Below are positions 1-7,691 of a stretch of DNA of 34,168 nucleotides, one piece after another. The notes under the pieces are model-generated. The model was not told the DNA's origin. It saw nothing but the letters and a program-made list of their open reading frames with translations, and did no database searches. Origin of the DNA: Candidatus Sericytochromatia bacterium (GTDB lineage Bacteria; Cyanobacteriota; Sericytochromatia; UBA7694); the NCBI GenBank assembly GCA_015272195.1, contig JACYMC010000098.1, positions 1 through 34,168 of the forward strand, given 5' to 3'. Numbering within the stretch: position 1 is the first letter of the stretch; every line of letters begins with the position of its first letter. The position numbers and the translations under genes were made by a program.

Positions 1-60
1 CTTTAATCTACAGATGTGATAACTTTAATCTACAGAAAGGAGCCAGTTTTTATCTACTGA
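1..60. repeat. short direct repeats at the left edge
   Basis: The 14-mer CTTTAATCTACAGA occurs at 1-14 and again, identical, at 23-36, a 22-bp period. A degenerate third copy (TTTTATCTACTGA) lies at 48-60. The array may continue to the left of the window. The period resembles that of iterons or tandem regulator sites, but no replication or phage gene is nearby, so the function is unknown. Confidence 0.5.
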
Positions 61-215
61 TCTGTTTGTGAGAAATGCAGGCTAAAATCTGTTAACACCC
101 TTTGGCTGCAGCAGGCACAACAACTTCACAAAACTTAACAAAAATGAAAGCACGGTGTTCAGGAAACTGACAGGCCAGCTGATTTCAACACCCCAAAGGC
201 GGTTTAAACCCGAAG

Positions 216-308
216 ATGTCGCTTCAGCAGATCCTGAAAATAGGCCTCAAGCTCATCCTTATTCTGGCCTGGGTAACCTTCTTTTTATGGGTGGTTCAGG
301 CCCTTTAA
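216..308 (+). CDS. possible 30-residue single-pass membrane peptide
   Basis: An ATG at 216 opens a 30-codon frame ending in TAA at 306-308. It starts MSLQQILKIGLK and continues as an unbroken hydrophobic stretch of about 17 residues containing two Trp and two Phe. The composition is that of a single transmembrane helix with lysines on the N-terminal side. ATG 216 is the only usable start, because the frame is closed by TGA at 180-182 with no other start codon between. No good Shine-Dalgarno sequence precedes it. Small membrane proteins of this type are often missed, but a frame this short can arise by chance. Function unknown. Confidence 0.3.
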   Translation: MSLQQILKIGLKLILILAWVTFFLWVVQAL

Positions 309-474
309 AGCAGAATCAAAAGCCTTTTTTAAGGCCTATAGGACTTAACAAAAGACTGTGATCTATGCTAAGGTGAATTTAGATGCAATTTAAAGCGTTT
401 TTTATTCTTTTTTAAGCGCTGCCGAATCCGGTTTTTGAAAATCGCATCCGATCACAAAAAACAGGAGTCGACAC

Positions 475-1005
475 ATGTCAACACAAACTTTAACCTGTCC
501 CCAGCTCAAAATCCAGCCCGCTACGCTGGAAGATATGCCCGTGGTGGCCAGCATGATTCGCTCATCGGCCGACTGGTATGCCGAATTTGTGGCCGAGGAT
601 GATCTGGCCGAACACTATGTGGATCGCGGCTGGCAGCTGCGCAACTTTCGCCGCCGGGAATTTTACCTGGGCTACGATGACAGCGAACAGGCGGTGGGCA
701 CCCTCTCACTGCAGTACTTTGGGGACTATGCCTATATCGGTTACCTCTATCTGGACGTGGCCCAGATGGGCAACGGCTATGGCCGGGCCCTGCTGAATTT
801 TGCCCGCGAACAGGCCCGTGAACAGGGCTGCAAAGGTCTCTGCCTGCTGGCCCACCCCAAAGCCGACTGGGCCGTGCGTGCTTATACCCGCTATGGTTTC
901 AGCCGCTACAGCCAGGACGCCCTCGACATTCTGGACTGGAACGAGAGCGCACTGAAGCCCTATTACGAAGCCGGTTTTGACCTCTATTTATACGACTTCA
1001 GCTAA
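475..1005 (+). CDS. GNAT-family N-acetyltransferase
   Basis: This 176-residue protein has the size and layout of a single-domain GCN5-related acetyltransferase, which moves the acetyl group of acetyl-CoA to an amine. The acetyl-CoA loop is visible as QMGNGYG (about residues 97-103), preceded by the beta-strand YIGYLYLDV and followed by the helix ending in EQG. The C-terminal part contains the usual AVRAYTRYGFSRY segment. The substrate cannot be read from sequence. The ATG at 475 is preceded by AGGAG at about 462-466. The stop codon overlaps the stop of the TPR gene on the other strand (CTAA at 1002-1005), so the two genes converge without a terminator gap. Confidence 0.9.
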   Translation: MSTQTLTCPQLKIQPATLEDMPVVASMIRSSADWYAEFVAEDDLAEHYVDRGWQLRNFRRREFYLGYDDSEQAVGTLSLQYFGDYAYIGYLYLDVAQMGNGYGRALLNFAREQAREQGCKGLCLLAHPKADWAVRAYTRYGFSRYSQDALDILDWNESALKPYYEAGFDLYLYDFS

Positions 1006-1985
1006 GGCCTGACGCTCGGTGCCGCAGCCGGTTGCGGTGCTGATGCTGCCGCTTGCGGAGCGGCTGCCGCCGGCGCTGCTGCAGCAGCCGGCGCTTCACT
1101 GGCCTCAGGCGTGGGCTCAGGTGTGGGTATGGCACAGGGCGCTTTGGTATAACAGGCATTTTTGCGGCCCAGACGACAGGCCTGGCGCAGGTCTTTAAGG
1201 GCCGCTTCACACATCTGGGGTCCTTTGGCAAGCGCCAGCTGAGCGCGCAGATGCAAAGCCTCTGCTTCACGCGGGGCCTGCTTCAGCAGCATATCCAGAT
1301 CGGCCAGCGCACCGTCACCCTGCTTCATCAGAATGCGCACCTTGGCCCGGGCCAGATACAGCGCCTGGGCCTTGTTGCCGTGCGCGATCATCTGACTCAG
1401 CGCAGATTCATAAGCCGGCCAGTTTTGCTGCTGATAATAAATATGGGCCATCTGCAGATAGGCCGCCTGCATGCCTGGGCGCACCCGAACCGCCAGCTTC
1501 AGGTCCTGCAGGGCGTCCTGGTGACGCTGCTCCTGCATATAAAACAGGGCGCGGGTATAAAGCAAATCAGCGTTATAAGGCAGGCGCAACAGGCCCTGAT
1601 CCAGATCGTAGAGGGCTTCGGCCCGCTGGCCCCGGCGCAGAAAATAATCGGAGCGCTGCAGATAGGCCTCGGCCAGCTTTGGATGCAGCTGCATGGCCTG
1701 ATCATAATCGGCAATGGCCCGCGCATGCTGACCCTGGGCGGCATAGACTTTGGCCCGGTGCAGATAGACTTCCCAGGCGTTGGGGTTCAGGCTCAGTGCG
1801 CGGTCATACTGGCGCAGGGCCGGCAGATAATGTTTTTGTCTGAAAAGGGATTGTCCCTGCATCAGCGGTGCTTTCCAGGCCTCGGCAGACTGGGCCTGAA
1901 CGGTCTGAAAAGGCACAGCCAGCAAGAGGCTGGCGCTCAGCAGCGTGGTGCTCAGCAATAGACGAAGGGGACGGTTGGCTGACAT
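1002..1985 (-). CDS. exported TPR-repeat protein
   Basis: The product has 327 residues when started at the ATG at 1985, which has AAGAGGT just upstream; the frame extends 25 codons further but without an equally good site. A signal peptide is clear: MSANRPLRLLL, a hydrophobic core, then VQAQSAEA. The body is a run of tetratricopeptide repeats, recognisable from units such as AWEVYLHRAKVYAAQGQ and AEAYLQRSDYFLRRGQ. The C-terminus is a low-complexity tail of about 40 residues made mostly of Ala, Pro, Ser and Glu. It is probably a periplasmic or envelope scaffold; the partner is unknown. It diverges from the exported ankyrin gene at 2086, about 100 bp away. Confidence 0.85.
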   Translation of the reverse strand: MSANRPLRLLLSTTLLSASLLLAVPFQTVQAQSAEAWKAPLMQGQSLFRQKHYLPALRQYDRALSLNPNAWEVYLHRAKVYAAQGQHARAIADYDQAMQLHPKLAEAYLQRSDYFLRRGQRAEALYDLDQGLLRLPYNADLLYTRALFYMQEQRHQDALQDLKLAVRVRPGMQAAYLQMAHIYYQQQNWPAYESALSQMIAHGNKAQALYLARAKVRILMKQGDGALADLDMLLKQAPREAEALHLRAQLALAKGPQMCEAALKDLRQACRLGRKNACYTKAPCAIPTPEPTPEASEAPAAAAAPAAAAPQAAASAPQPAAAPSVRP

Positions 1986-2049
1986 GGCTTTACCTCTTTT
2001 GTGCATTGCGTTTAATATCTTAACGCAACTGCGCCCAGAAATCCAGCTG

Positions 2050-2079
2050 CTGGCAGGCACAGGCTGCGTACGTTAAAAT
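2050..2079 (+). promoter_or_regulatory. promoter of the ankyrin gene at 2086
   Basis: CTGGCA (2050-2055), an 18-bp spacer, then TAAAAT (2074-2079). The ATG at 2086 comes 6 nt after the -10 box, where transcription would be expected to begin, so the mRNA may be leaderless. Confidence 0.5.
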
Positions 2080-2085
2080 AGGCCT

Positions 2086-3345
2086 ATGCTGAAATCATTC
2101 CTTGCGCTGAGCCTGTTGCCGGGGCCGCTGTTTGTGCCGGCCGCGCTGGCCGCTGAGACGCCCACCCCAACAGACTGGCAGCTCCTCAGCCGTGAAAGCA
2201 ATGCCGAAGCCCTGAGCGCCCTGCATCTGGCTGCTGGCTATGGCCTGCCAGAGTGGACGCGGATGCTGCTAGCCCAGGGTGCCGAGCTGCGCCTGGACGC
2301 CTCAGGCTGGAGCCCGCTGCATCTGGCCGCCCGCAATGGGCATTGCCAGACCCTTGAGCTGCTGCTCAAAGCCCACCCGCGCCTGGTCAATCAGGCTGCC
2401 CGCAACGGTCAGACCCCGCTGCAGCTGGCCGTTATGCATCACCAGACCCAGGCGGTCAGCTGCCTGCTCAAACAGGGCGCTCAACCCGATCTGGCCGATC
2501 AGCACGGCGTCACCCCCGTTTTGCAGGCCGTACTGCAGAGCCAGGATGAGATGCTGGAACACATGGCACGCAATGGCTTTGCGGTCAACAGCTGGCTCCA
2601 GCGCGCGCGGCCCGATGGCCGCTCCTGGCTGCACGTGCTGGCAGTACTGCCTGAAATGGCTGAGCCCCTGCAGCTGCTGATTCGCCGGGGAGTGCCCCTG
2701 CAAAGCCGCTTTAAAGGCCAGAGTGCGCTCTTGCTGGCCCTGGAGGCCGGCTATTTCGAAAATGTCCAGGCCCTGCTGGAAGCAGGTGATCAGGTCAACA
2801 ATGCTGAGGAAGCCGGCAGGCTGTGGCTGGCGCTTGAAAAGTACCTGCGCGAGGACGTGCTGCAAAAGCCGGCGCAGAGGGCTTTGCTGGCCCGGCTGAT
2901 TCAGACCCTGCTGCGCTACCAGGACGGCATCATTCAGTCCCCCAGAGACCAGACCTCTTTGCTGGCCCGCCGCATTCTGGAAGGAGACGTGCTGGCTGTG
3001 GATTTTTTACTGGGCTTTGGACCCGATCTGGAGGTGCGCAATGCCCGCAACCAGACCTTTCTGATGCTGGCCATTGCCGAATCGGTGCCCCAGCAAGGGG
3101 TGCTGGTAGCGCGCCTGCTGGAAGCGGGTGCGCGCACTGATATTGCAGATGAAGCCGGCAACACGCCCTTACACCTGGCGGTGAAACGGGGGCAGGCAGA
3201 TATTGTACGGCTGCTGCTGCCGCGTGTGGAGCGCCTGAGCAGCAATGCCGCAGGCCAGACCCCGCTGGATCTGGCCCGGATGCAGGGCGACGCGGAGCTG
3301 ATGGAAGAGCTGCGCCCGCTGTATATCCGTAGTCTGTTTCAGTAA
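2086..3345 (+). CDS. exported ankyrin-repeat protein
   Basis: The product has 419 residues. It begins with a signal peptide (MLKSFLALSLLPGPLFVPAALAA) and is otherwise built of ankyrin repeats, seen as SALHLAAGYGLPEWTRMLLAQGA, SPLHLAARNGHCQTLELLLKA, TPLQLAVMHHQ and near the end TPLHLAVKRGQADIVRLLL. The central repeats (about 190-300) are degenerate. Ankyrin repeats bind proteins, and export places this one in the periplasm or outside. There is no catalytic domain. The stop lies one base from the stop of the convergent endonuclease gene. A second exported ankyrin protein is encoded at 10760-12331. Confidence 0.88.
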   Translation: MLKSFLALSLLPGPLFVPAALAAETPTPTDWQLLSRESNAEALSALHLAAGYGLPEWTRMLLAQGAELRLDASGWSPLHLAARNGHCQTLELLLKAHPRLVNQAARNGQTPLQLAVMHHQTQAVSCLLKQGAQPDLADQHGVTPVLQAVLQSQDEMLEHMARNGFAVNSWLQRARPDGRSWLHVLAVLPEMAEPLQLLIRRGVPLQSRFKGQSALLLALEAGYFENVQALLEAGDQVNNAEEAGRLWLALEKYLREDVLQKPAQRALLARLIQTLLRYQDGIIQSPRDQTSLLARRILEGDVLAVDFLLGFGPDLEVRNARNQTFLMLAIAESVPQQGVLVARLLEAGARTDIADEAGNTPLHLAVKRGQADIVRLLLPRVERLSSNAAGQTPLDLARMQGDAELMEELRPLYIRSLFQ

Positions 3346-3346
3346 A

Positions 3347-4234
3347 TCAGTGAAAGCGGCCGACTAAGCGTACAAATTCAGGGCGGTCAATATAGGGGTT
3401 GCGGTTTTTCTGGTACTGAAAAATGCGTGCGTTGCGCAGCTGTTCGGTCTGATCCACCGGATCCTGGGCGTGCCACTGGTGCAACACGGGCTCTTCAATG
3501 CGGAAGTTGGCCGTGCTGGCCTGGCGGCCATAAACGGTATAAAAATAGAACAAAGCGCGGGCCACATCGCCTTTGTGGTCATCACGGGGCTCAAACACAG
3601 TCTGGCCCTGGGCATTGCGACCCAGCTTGCTGCCGCCATTCTGATACTCCACCTGCACCACTTCGCCAAAGGGAAAGGAGCTGCGCTTGCTGTTGGTGTC
3701 AATATCTGTCGGGAAGAGATGGTGCAGATCAGCTTTGGCAGGCCCGCCGCCGGCCCCTTTGCTCTTGGGCCAGGTGTGCTCTGTGTTGAGGCCGTGGCTA
3801 TACGCATCACCCCGGTTGTCGATATTTTGCTCATGGCGGTCAGTATAGGCGCAGACCACCACATTGTTGTCCTGCAGATCATCCACCACGCCAAACATCA
3901 CGTCGCGACCGTGATCATAGCCGAGATCCACATGGCGTGCCACAATCTGGTTCAGGCTCTGCAGCAGGCCCTGGCCCTGCATGCCTTCAGCCCCCTGGTA
4001 ATAACCATCGGGAGCCTGCGCACTCGCAAAACCCAGTCCTGCCGGCTGCTGGGGCACGTTAAAACGCTGAAACAGCATGGGGTTGGCGCCCATCTGGCGG
4101 GCCTGCATCTGCTGCATGGGCTGCAGCTGGGCCGGGGGCAGATAGGTCATGGGCATCTGCTGGGAACAGGCGCTCAGGGCGGCCAGACTGAGGCTCAGAA
4201 TCAGGACTTTTTTGAGGTGCTTGGCTAAGATCAT
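3347..4234 (-). CDS. endonuclease I family nuclease, lipoprotein
   Basis: The product has 295 residues from the ATG at 4234, preceded at some distance by AGAAGG. An upstream TTG at 4264 would add ten residues (MNFFRRRRVH) before the signal sequence and is less likely. The N-terminus is a lipoprotein signal with lipobox LSAC. The second half matches endonuclease I (EndA/NucM family, PF04231): NTEHTWPKS followed by DLHHLFPTDIDTNSKRSS and FPFGEV, the His-containing metal-dependent core. These enzymes cut DNA and sometimes RNA outside the cytoplasm, typically for nutrient scavenging. The Gln/Met/Pro-rich segment between the lipid anchor and the catalytic domain looks like a flexible linker. Confidence 0.9.
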   Translation of the reverse strand: MILAKHLKKVLILSLSLAALSACSQQMPMTYLPPAQLQPMQQMQARQMGANPMLFQRFNVPQQPAGLGFASAQAPDGYYQGAEGMQGQGLLQSLNQIVARHVDLGYDHGRDVMFGVVDDLQDNNVVVCAYTDRHEQNIDNRGDAYSHGLNTEHTWPKSKGAGGGPAKADLHHLFPTDIDTNSKRSSFPFGEVVQVEYQNGGSKLGRNAQGQTVFEPRDDHKGDVARALFYFYTVYGRQASTANFRIEEPVLHQWHAQDPVDQTEQLRNARIFQYQKNRNPYIDRPEFVRLVGRFH

Positions 4235-4419
4235 ATGTACTCTACGCCTTCTAAAAAAGTTCAAAATTAAAAGGTGCTGCTATTCAAGTCATAGCGTCTG
4301 GTGCCAACAAAATACTGGATTTAAATTTTAATTACTCCTTTTTTAAACTAAAATTAACATCGAAAACACACCCCTCCGGACAAAGACAGTTTTAACTGGT
4401 ATCTGCCCTGAAATTAAGC

Positions 4420-4425
4420 TACAAT
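4420..4425 (+). promoter_or_regulatory. candidate -10 box for the 58-residue gene
   Basis: TACAAT at 4420-4425, 44 bases before the ATG at 4469. The best -35 is poor (CTGGTA at 4396-4401, 18-bp spacer), so this is tentative. Confidence 0.35.
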
Positions 4426-4468
4426 GGGGCTAGATAAGAAATACCTCTAGGGGAGGCCAGAGTGCCCT

Positions 4469-4645
4469 ATGCTGGACAAACTGTTTAAACGCGCCGAAAA
4501 GAAAAAAGAAACGGCGCCGGCCCAGGAAAGCAAGCCCGCTGCTGAAGATATGGACGATGCCCTGGATGAAACCGGCACCTTTATGCTGGATGTCAACCAG
4601 CTGAAAGAATGTGAAGATCTCGAAGATTTGCTGAACGACGTCTGA
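4469..4645 (+). CDS. small acidic protein of unknown function (58 aa)
   Basis: ATG at 4469 to TGA at 4643-4645. The N-terminal third is basic (MLDKLFKRAEKKKE). A short Pro/Ala linker follows, and the rest is strongly acidic (DMDDALDE, ECEDLEDLL). Purine-rich GGGGAGG at 4450-4456 lies 12 bases before the ATG, slightly far for a ribosome site. A TACAAT box further upstream supports a transcribed unit. The basic/acidic split and the leucines near the C-terminus could form an amphipathic binding segment. It converges on a STAS-domain gene whose stop is 5 bases away. I do not recognise the family. Confidence 0.6.
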   Translation: MLDKLFKRAEKKKETAPAQESKPAAEDMDDALDETGTFMLDVNQLKECEDLEDLLNDV

Positions 4646-4649
4646 GCCT

Positions 4650-4973
4650 TCAGGCGGTCTGTTCAAACAAACTGTGAACCCGGCTGATGCGCAGCAGCAG
4701 CTGGGTTTTTCTTGTCATGCCACTCAGCTGCAGGCGTACACGGTGGCGCAGTGCCAGTTGCAGACAGCGCAACAGACTGATCATGCCACTGCCGTCTTTG
4801 AGCTCCACCTGGCCCAGGTTCAGACACCAGCGCTCGCACTCCGGATGAGCCGCAATGGCTTTTGCCAGCAGCTCTACCAGTTCCGAACCCGTCTGGCCGT
4901 CGAGACAGCCTGAGAGAAAAATATCGGCTTCTGAACCGTCAAAAAAGTACTCGTATTGCATACATTCCCACAT
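4650..4973 (-). CDS. STAS-domain protein (anti-sigma-factor-antagonist type)
   Basis: The 107-residue product fits a stand-alone STAS domain. The conserved segment is LNLGQVELKDGSGMISLLRCL, in which DGSG corresponds to the D-x-S-G phosphorylation motif of SpoIIAA/RsbV-like antagonists; the serine is present. The following helix and strand (RVRLQLSGMTRKTQLLLRISRVHSLF) match the C-terminal half of the fold. Such proteins relay partner-switching signals by binding or releasing a kinase/anti-sigma factor; none is encoded here. Two in-frame ATGs (4973 and 4961) are possible and neither has a strong ribosome site. Confidence 0.78.
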   Translation of the reverse strand: MWECMQYEYFFDGSEADIFLSGCLDGQTGSELVELLAKAIAAHPECERWCLNLGQVELKDGSGMISLLRCLQLALRHRVRLQLSGMTRKTQLLLRISRVHSLFEQTA

Positions 4974-5049
4974 CTATGTTGATTTGATGCATTGAATATA
5001 CCGCAAAAAACAGGCTGTGAGTGTGATTTGCGTTGCAGAAAACCTGGGC

Positions 5050-5436
5050 TCAGTCGCGGCTGGCACCCTGCTCAATCCAGCGACCGAGCAGCTCCCGCTC
5101 GGCGTCAGTCATGCCCGTGCTGTTGCCGGGTGGCATATTGCGCTGCTGCACCACCCGCAGGCGAATGCGGCTGGCGCGGGCCTGAATATCAGCCGGGTTG
5201 TCAAAGCTGATGCCTCCCTGCGGAAAGGGATTGGCGCTGTGGCAGCTGATGCAGCGCTGCTGCACAATGCCTTCAACATCGGCAAAGGCAACCTTTAAGC
5301 CAGGATCCGCCGGTTCAGACGAAGGCTGAGCGGGCGTGGCAGGGTTACCTGGATTGCTGGTGGCCGGCAGCGCAGCGGGGTTACAGGCAGTCAGCGCCAG
5401 GGCAATAACAAAGAGAGATGCAGCGGTTTTATTCAT
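5050..5436 (-). CDS. c-type cytochrome lipoprotein
   Basis: The product has 128 residues from the ATG at 5436, which has GGAG six bases upstream. The signal sequence ends in the lipobox LTAC. A Pro/Ser/Thr-rich linker follows, then one haem c site CISCH (about residues 60-64). The end, NMPPGNSTGMTDAERELLGRW, closely resembles the C-terminal cytochrome domain of PuuD-type urate oxidases, where the Met acts as distal haem ligand. Here the cytochrome stands alone as a lipid-anchored protein. It is probably a small electron carrier or redox sensor at the periplasmic face; no partner oxidoreductase is adjacent. Confidence 0.85.
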   Translation of the reverse strand: MNKTAASLFVIALALTACNPAALPATSNPGNPATPAQPSSEPADPGLKVAFADVEGIVQQRCISCHSANPFPQGGISFDNPADIQARASRIRLRVVQQRNMPPGNSTGMTDAERELLGRWIEQGASRD

Positions 5437-5517
5437 AAACAACTCCGGGCCTTGATCGCCTTTACTGTAGTGAAGGACCCGGTCTTTGTCAAGCCGGGTC
5501 GCTCACGGAAGGGACGT

Positions 5518-7494
5518 CTAACCGCGCCGGAAAGGCTTGGCGCTGGCGCCGCCGCCCTTTTTGCTGCGGGGCTTGTCGCTGAATTTGCCTTTGAACTTGC
5601 CCTTTTTTTCGAAAGGCACGCGGCGGGCAGGCGGCAGGCTGCCGGGGTCGTCCACTTTGGAGAGCTTCAGCAGGCGACCCGCCACGCGGGTGCGCTGCAG
5701 GGCACGACTGAGATGCGACTCCAGCGCTTCGGGCAGATCCACGGTGGTGAACTGCTCATAAAGCTGAATATCGCCAATATGGGCGCTGTCGAGACCGGCC
5801 TCGTTGGCGATGGCGCCCACAATCTGGCCCGGGCGCACACCGTGGGTGCGGCCCACTTCAATGCGGAAGGGCACCATTTCGACGTCAAAATTCATGCGGC
5901 GCTCACCACGCTTTTTGCCGGGCCGCTCTGCCGCTGCACCGTACTCACGGCGCTCAGTGGTTTTAAAGGCCGCTTTGGGTGGGGGCGGTGGATCTTTGGG
6001 CAGCAGCAGGGGTTTGTCACCCTGAAACAGGCAGGCCAGCGCAGCCGCCAGATCCAGCGGATCGGTGTTGCTTTCGCTCTGGTAAGCAGCAATCAGCTCG
6101 CGAAAAAAGGCGTGCTGTTTGCCTTCGAGGCCTTTGGTCAGCTGAGCTTTAAAGCGTTCAATGCGGCGGGCGTTGATCACCTCAGCGCTGGGCAGCTGCA
6201 TGGGCTCCACCGGCTGGCGGGTGACTTTTTCGATGGTTTTGAGCAGGCGCTGCTCGCGGGGACGCACCAGCAGAATGGCGTGACCACTGCGGCCGGCACG
6301 GCCCGTGCGGCCAATGCGGTGCACGTAGCTCTCGGGATCGTAGGGGATATCGTAGTTGATCACGTGGCTGATGCGCTCAACGTCGAGACCGCGGGCCGCC
6401 ACGTCGGTGGCCACCAGAATCTCGATTTTACCCTTGCGCAGCTGATCCACGGTGCGTTCACGCTGGGCCTGGGGAAAGTCGCCGTTGAGGGGTGCAACCG
6501 AGTAACCCTTGGCGTCGAGGTACTCAGCGACTTCGAGGGTGGCCTGCTTGGTGCGCACAAAGATCATCACGCCGTCGGTTTCTTCGGCTTCGAGCATGCG
6601 GCTGAGGGCTTCGTTTTTGTCGACGCCCTGCACCAGCCAGTAGCGCTGGTGAATGGTTTCGGCGGTCATGGTTTTGAGGCGGATGGTAACCTCAGCCGGA
6701 TCGTTGAGGTAGGTGTGCGCCAGGCGGCGGATTTCAGCCGGCATGGTGGCCGAAAAGAGAGCCATCTGGCGCTCTTCGGGCAGATGCTGCAGTACCCACT
6801 CCACGTCATCCACAAAGCCCATGCGCAGCATTTCGTCGGCTTCGTCCAGCACCAGGGCCTGCAGGTGCTCCAGGTTGAGGGTGCCCTTGCGCATATGGTC
6901 CATGACCCGGCCTGGTGTGCCGACCACAATCTGCACGCCGCGCGAGAGCTGCTTGAGCTGGGGTTCGTAACTCTGGCCGCCATAAATAGACGTCACGCGT
7001 ACGCCCTTGAGATCTTTGGTATAGCTTTCAAAAGATTCAGCCACCTGAATGGCCAGCTCACGGGTGGGGGCCAGCACCAGAATCTGGGGGGATTTCAGGG
7101 CCCGGTCGAGGCGGGTGATCAGGGGCAGGGCAAAGGCAGCGGTTTTGCCGGTACCGGTCTGGGCCTGGGCCAGCACGTCACGGCCTTTGAGCAGATGGGG
7201 GATGGTGGCTTGCTGTACAGCGGTAGGGCTTTCGTAGCCCTGAGCTTCTAAAGTGGGCAGCAGGCTGTCGGGCAGACCGAGCGCCACAAAGGGATGGATC
7301 GGGGGCAGGCTGTCTTCATCGTCAGCTGCTGCATCCATTTCGTCCAGCATCTCTTCATCGAGGTCTTCGTCCAGCTCGGGCCAGTCCAGGCTGTCTTCAG
7401 CAGGGGCTGCAGCAGCAGGGCTTGCGATGGGAGGGTGTTCCAGGCTTTTGATTTCTTGGGTCAGTTCAGGGGTCGGGAGCAGGGAAAGTAACAT
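5518..7494 (-). CDS. deaD: DEAD-box RNA helicase, DeaD/CsdA type
   Basis: The product has 658 residues from the ATG at 7494. It unwinds structured RNA using ATP, typically in ribosome assembly and cold adaptation. Visible motifs, in order: Q motif near 69-95, Walker A AQTGTGKT (111-118), PTRELA (143-148), TPGR (193-196), DEAD (217-220), SAT (248-250), ATDVAARGLD (362-371) and HRIGRTGRAG (392-401). Residues about 535-612 form the DbpA/CsdA RNA-binding domain, and the end is a basic Lys/Arg/Gly tail. An unusual acidic stretch (about 32-62) precedes the Q motif. No Shine-Dalgarno is seen at the ATG. A TTG at 7548 would add 18 residues but is no better placed. Confidence 0.93.
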   Translation of the reverse strand: MLLSLLPTPELTQEIKSLEHPPIASPAAAAPAEDSLDWPELDEDLDEEMLDEMDAAADDEDSLPPIHPFVALGLPDSLLPTLEAQGYESPTAVQQATIPHLLKGRDVLAQAQTGTGKTAAFALPLITRLDRALKSPQILVLAPTRELAIQVAESFESYTKDLKGVRVTSIYGGQSYEPQLKQLSRGVQIVVGTPGRVMDHMRKGTLNLEHLQALVLDEADEMLRMGFVDDVEWVLQHLPEERQMALFSATMPAEIRRLAHTYLNDPAEVTIRLKTMTAETIHQRYWLVQGVDKNEALSRMLEAEETDGVMIFVRTKQATLEVAEYLDAKGYSVAPLNGDFPQAQRERTVDQLRKGKIEILVATDVAARGLDVERISHVINYDIPYDPESYVHRIGRTGRAGRSGHAILLVRPREQRLLKTIEKVTRQPVEPMQLPSAEVINARRIERFKAQLTKGLEGKQHAFFRELIAAYQSESNTDPLDLAAALACLFQGDKPLLLPKDPPPPPKAAFKTTERREYGAAAERPGKKRGERRMNFDVEMVPFRIEVGRTHGVRPGQIVGAIANEAGLDSAHIGDIQLYEQFTTVDLPEALESHLSRALQRTRVAGRLLKLSKVDDPGSLPPARRVPFEKKGKFKGKFSDKPRSKKGGGASAKPFRRG

Positions 7495-7631
7495 AAAGGG
7501 CAATACCAATTCAATCTTAGGAAATAATGGCCTGGTGAGCGGGAGCAACGGTAGCAGATAAAAGGGATGTTAACGATGCGACAACGGATCAACAGGGGGT
7601 GTGACCTGATTTCGACGGCCACAACTTTATC

Positions 7632-7640
7632 ATTGTAACA
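7632..7640 (-). promoter_or_regulatory. extended -10 promoter of the helicase gene
   Basis: On the minus strand the sequence reads TGTTACAAT, an extended -10 (TGn plus TACAAT). Transcription would begin near 7625 and give an untranslated leader of about 130 bases before the ATG at 7494. No good -35 is visible. Confidence 0.5.
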
Positions 7641-7691
7641 CAGTGGGTACCCCGAACAGGATCAGATAGCGCGTATTTGACCGCATTTAAG

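Larger units (their letters stand above)
1..474. other. AT-rich non-coding leader region
   Basis: This 474-base stretch has no convincing long gene and is visibly richer in A+T than the rest. Besides the edge repeats it contains an 11-bp direct repeat ACTTAACAAAA at 133-143 and 343-353, and a small hairpin (GCCTT, 4-nt loop, AAGGC) near 319-332. A TATGCT hexamer at 364-369 could be a -10 box for the acetyltransferase at 475, but I see no good -35. The one open frame with protein-like character is the 30-codon frame at 216-308, listed separately. Confidence 0.5.

Noticed and set aside
155-361. 68-codon GTG frame in the left leader
   Set aside because: No ribosome site, no domain-like composition, and it overlaps the more protein-like 30-codon frame.
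1053-1961. 302-codon open frame on the plus strand
   Set aside because: Antisense to the TPR gene, which has a signal peptide, ribosome site and repeats.
5452-7251. 599-codon open frame on the plus strand
   Set aside because: It is antisense to the helicase gene, whose motifs are unmistakable. The product is low in recognisable motifs and arises from the strong third-position G/C bias.
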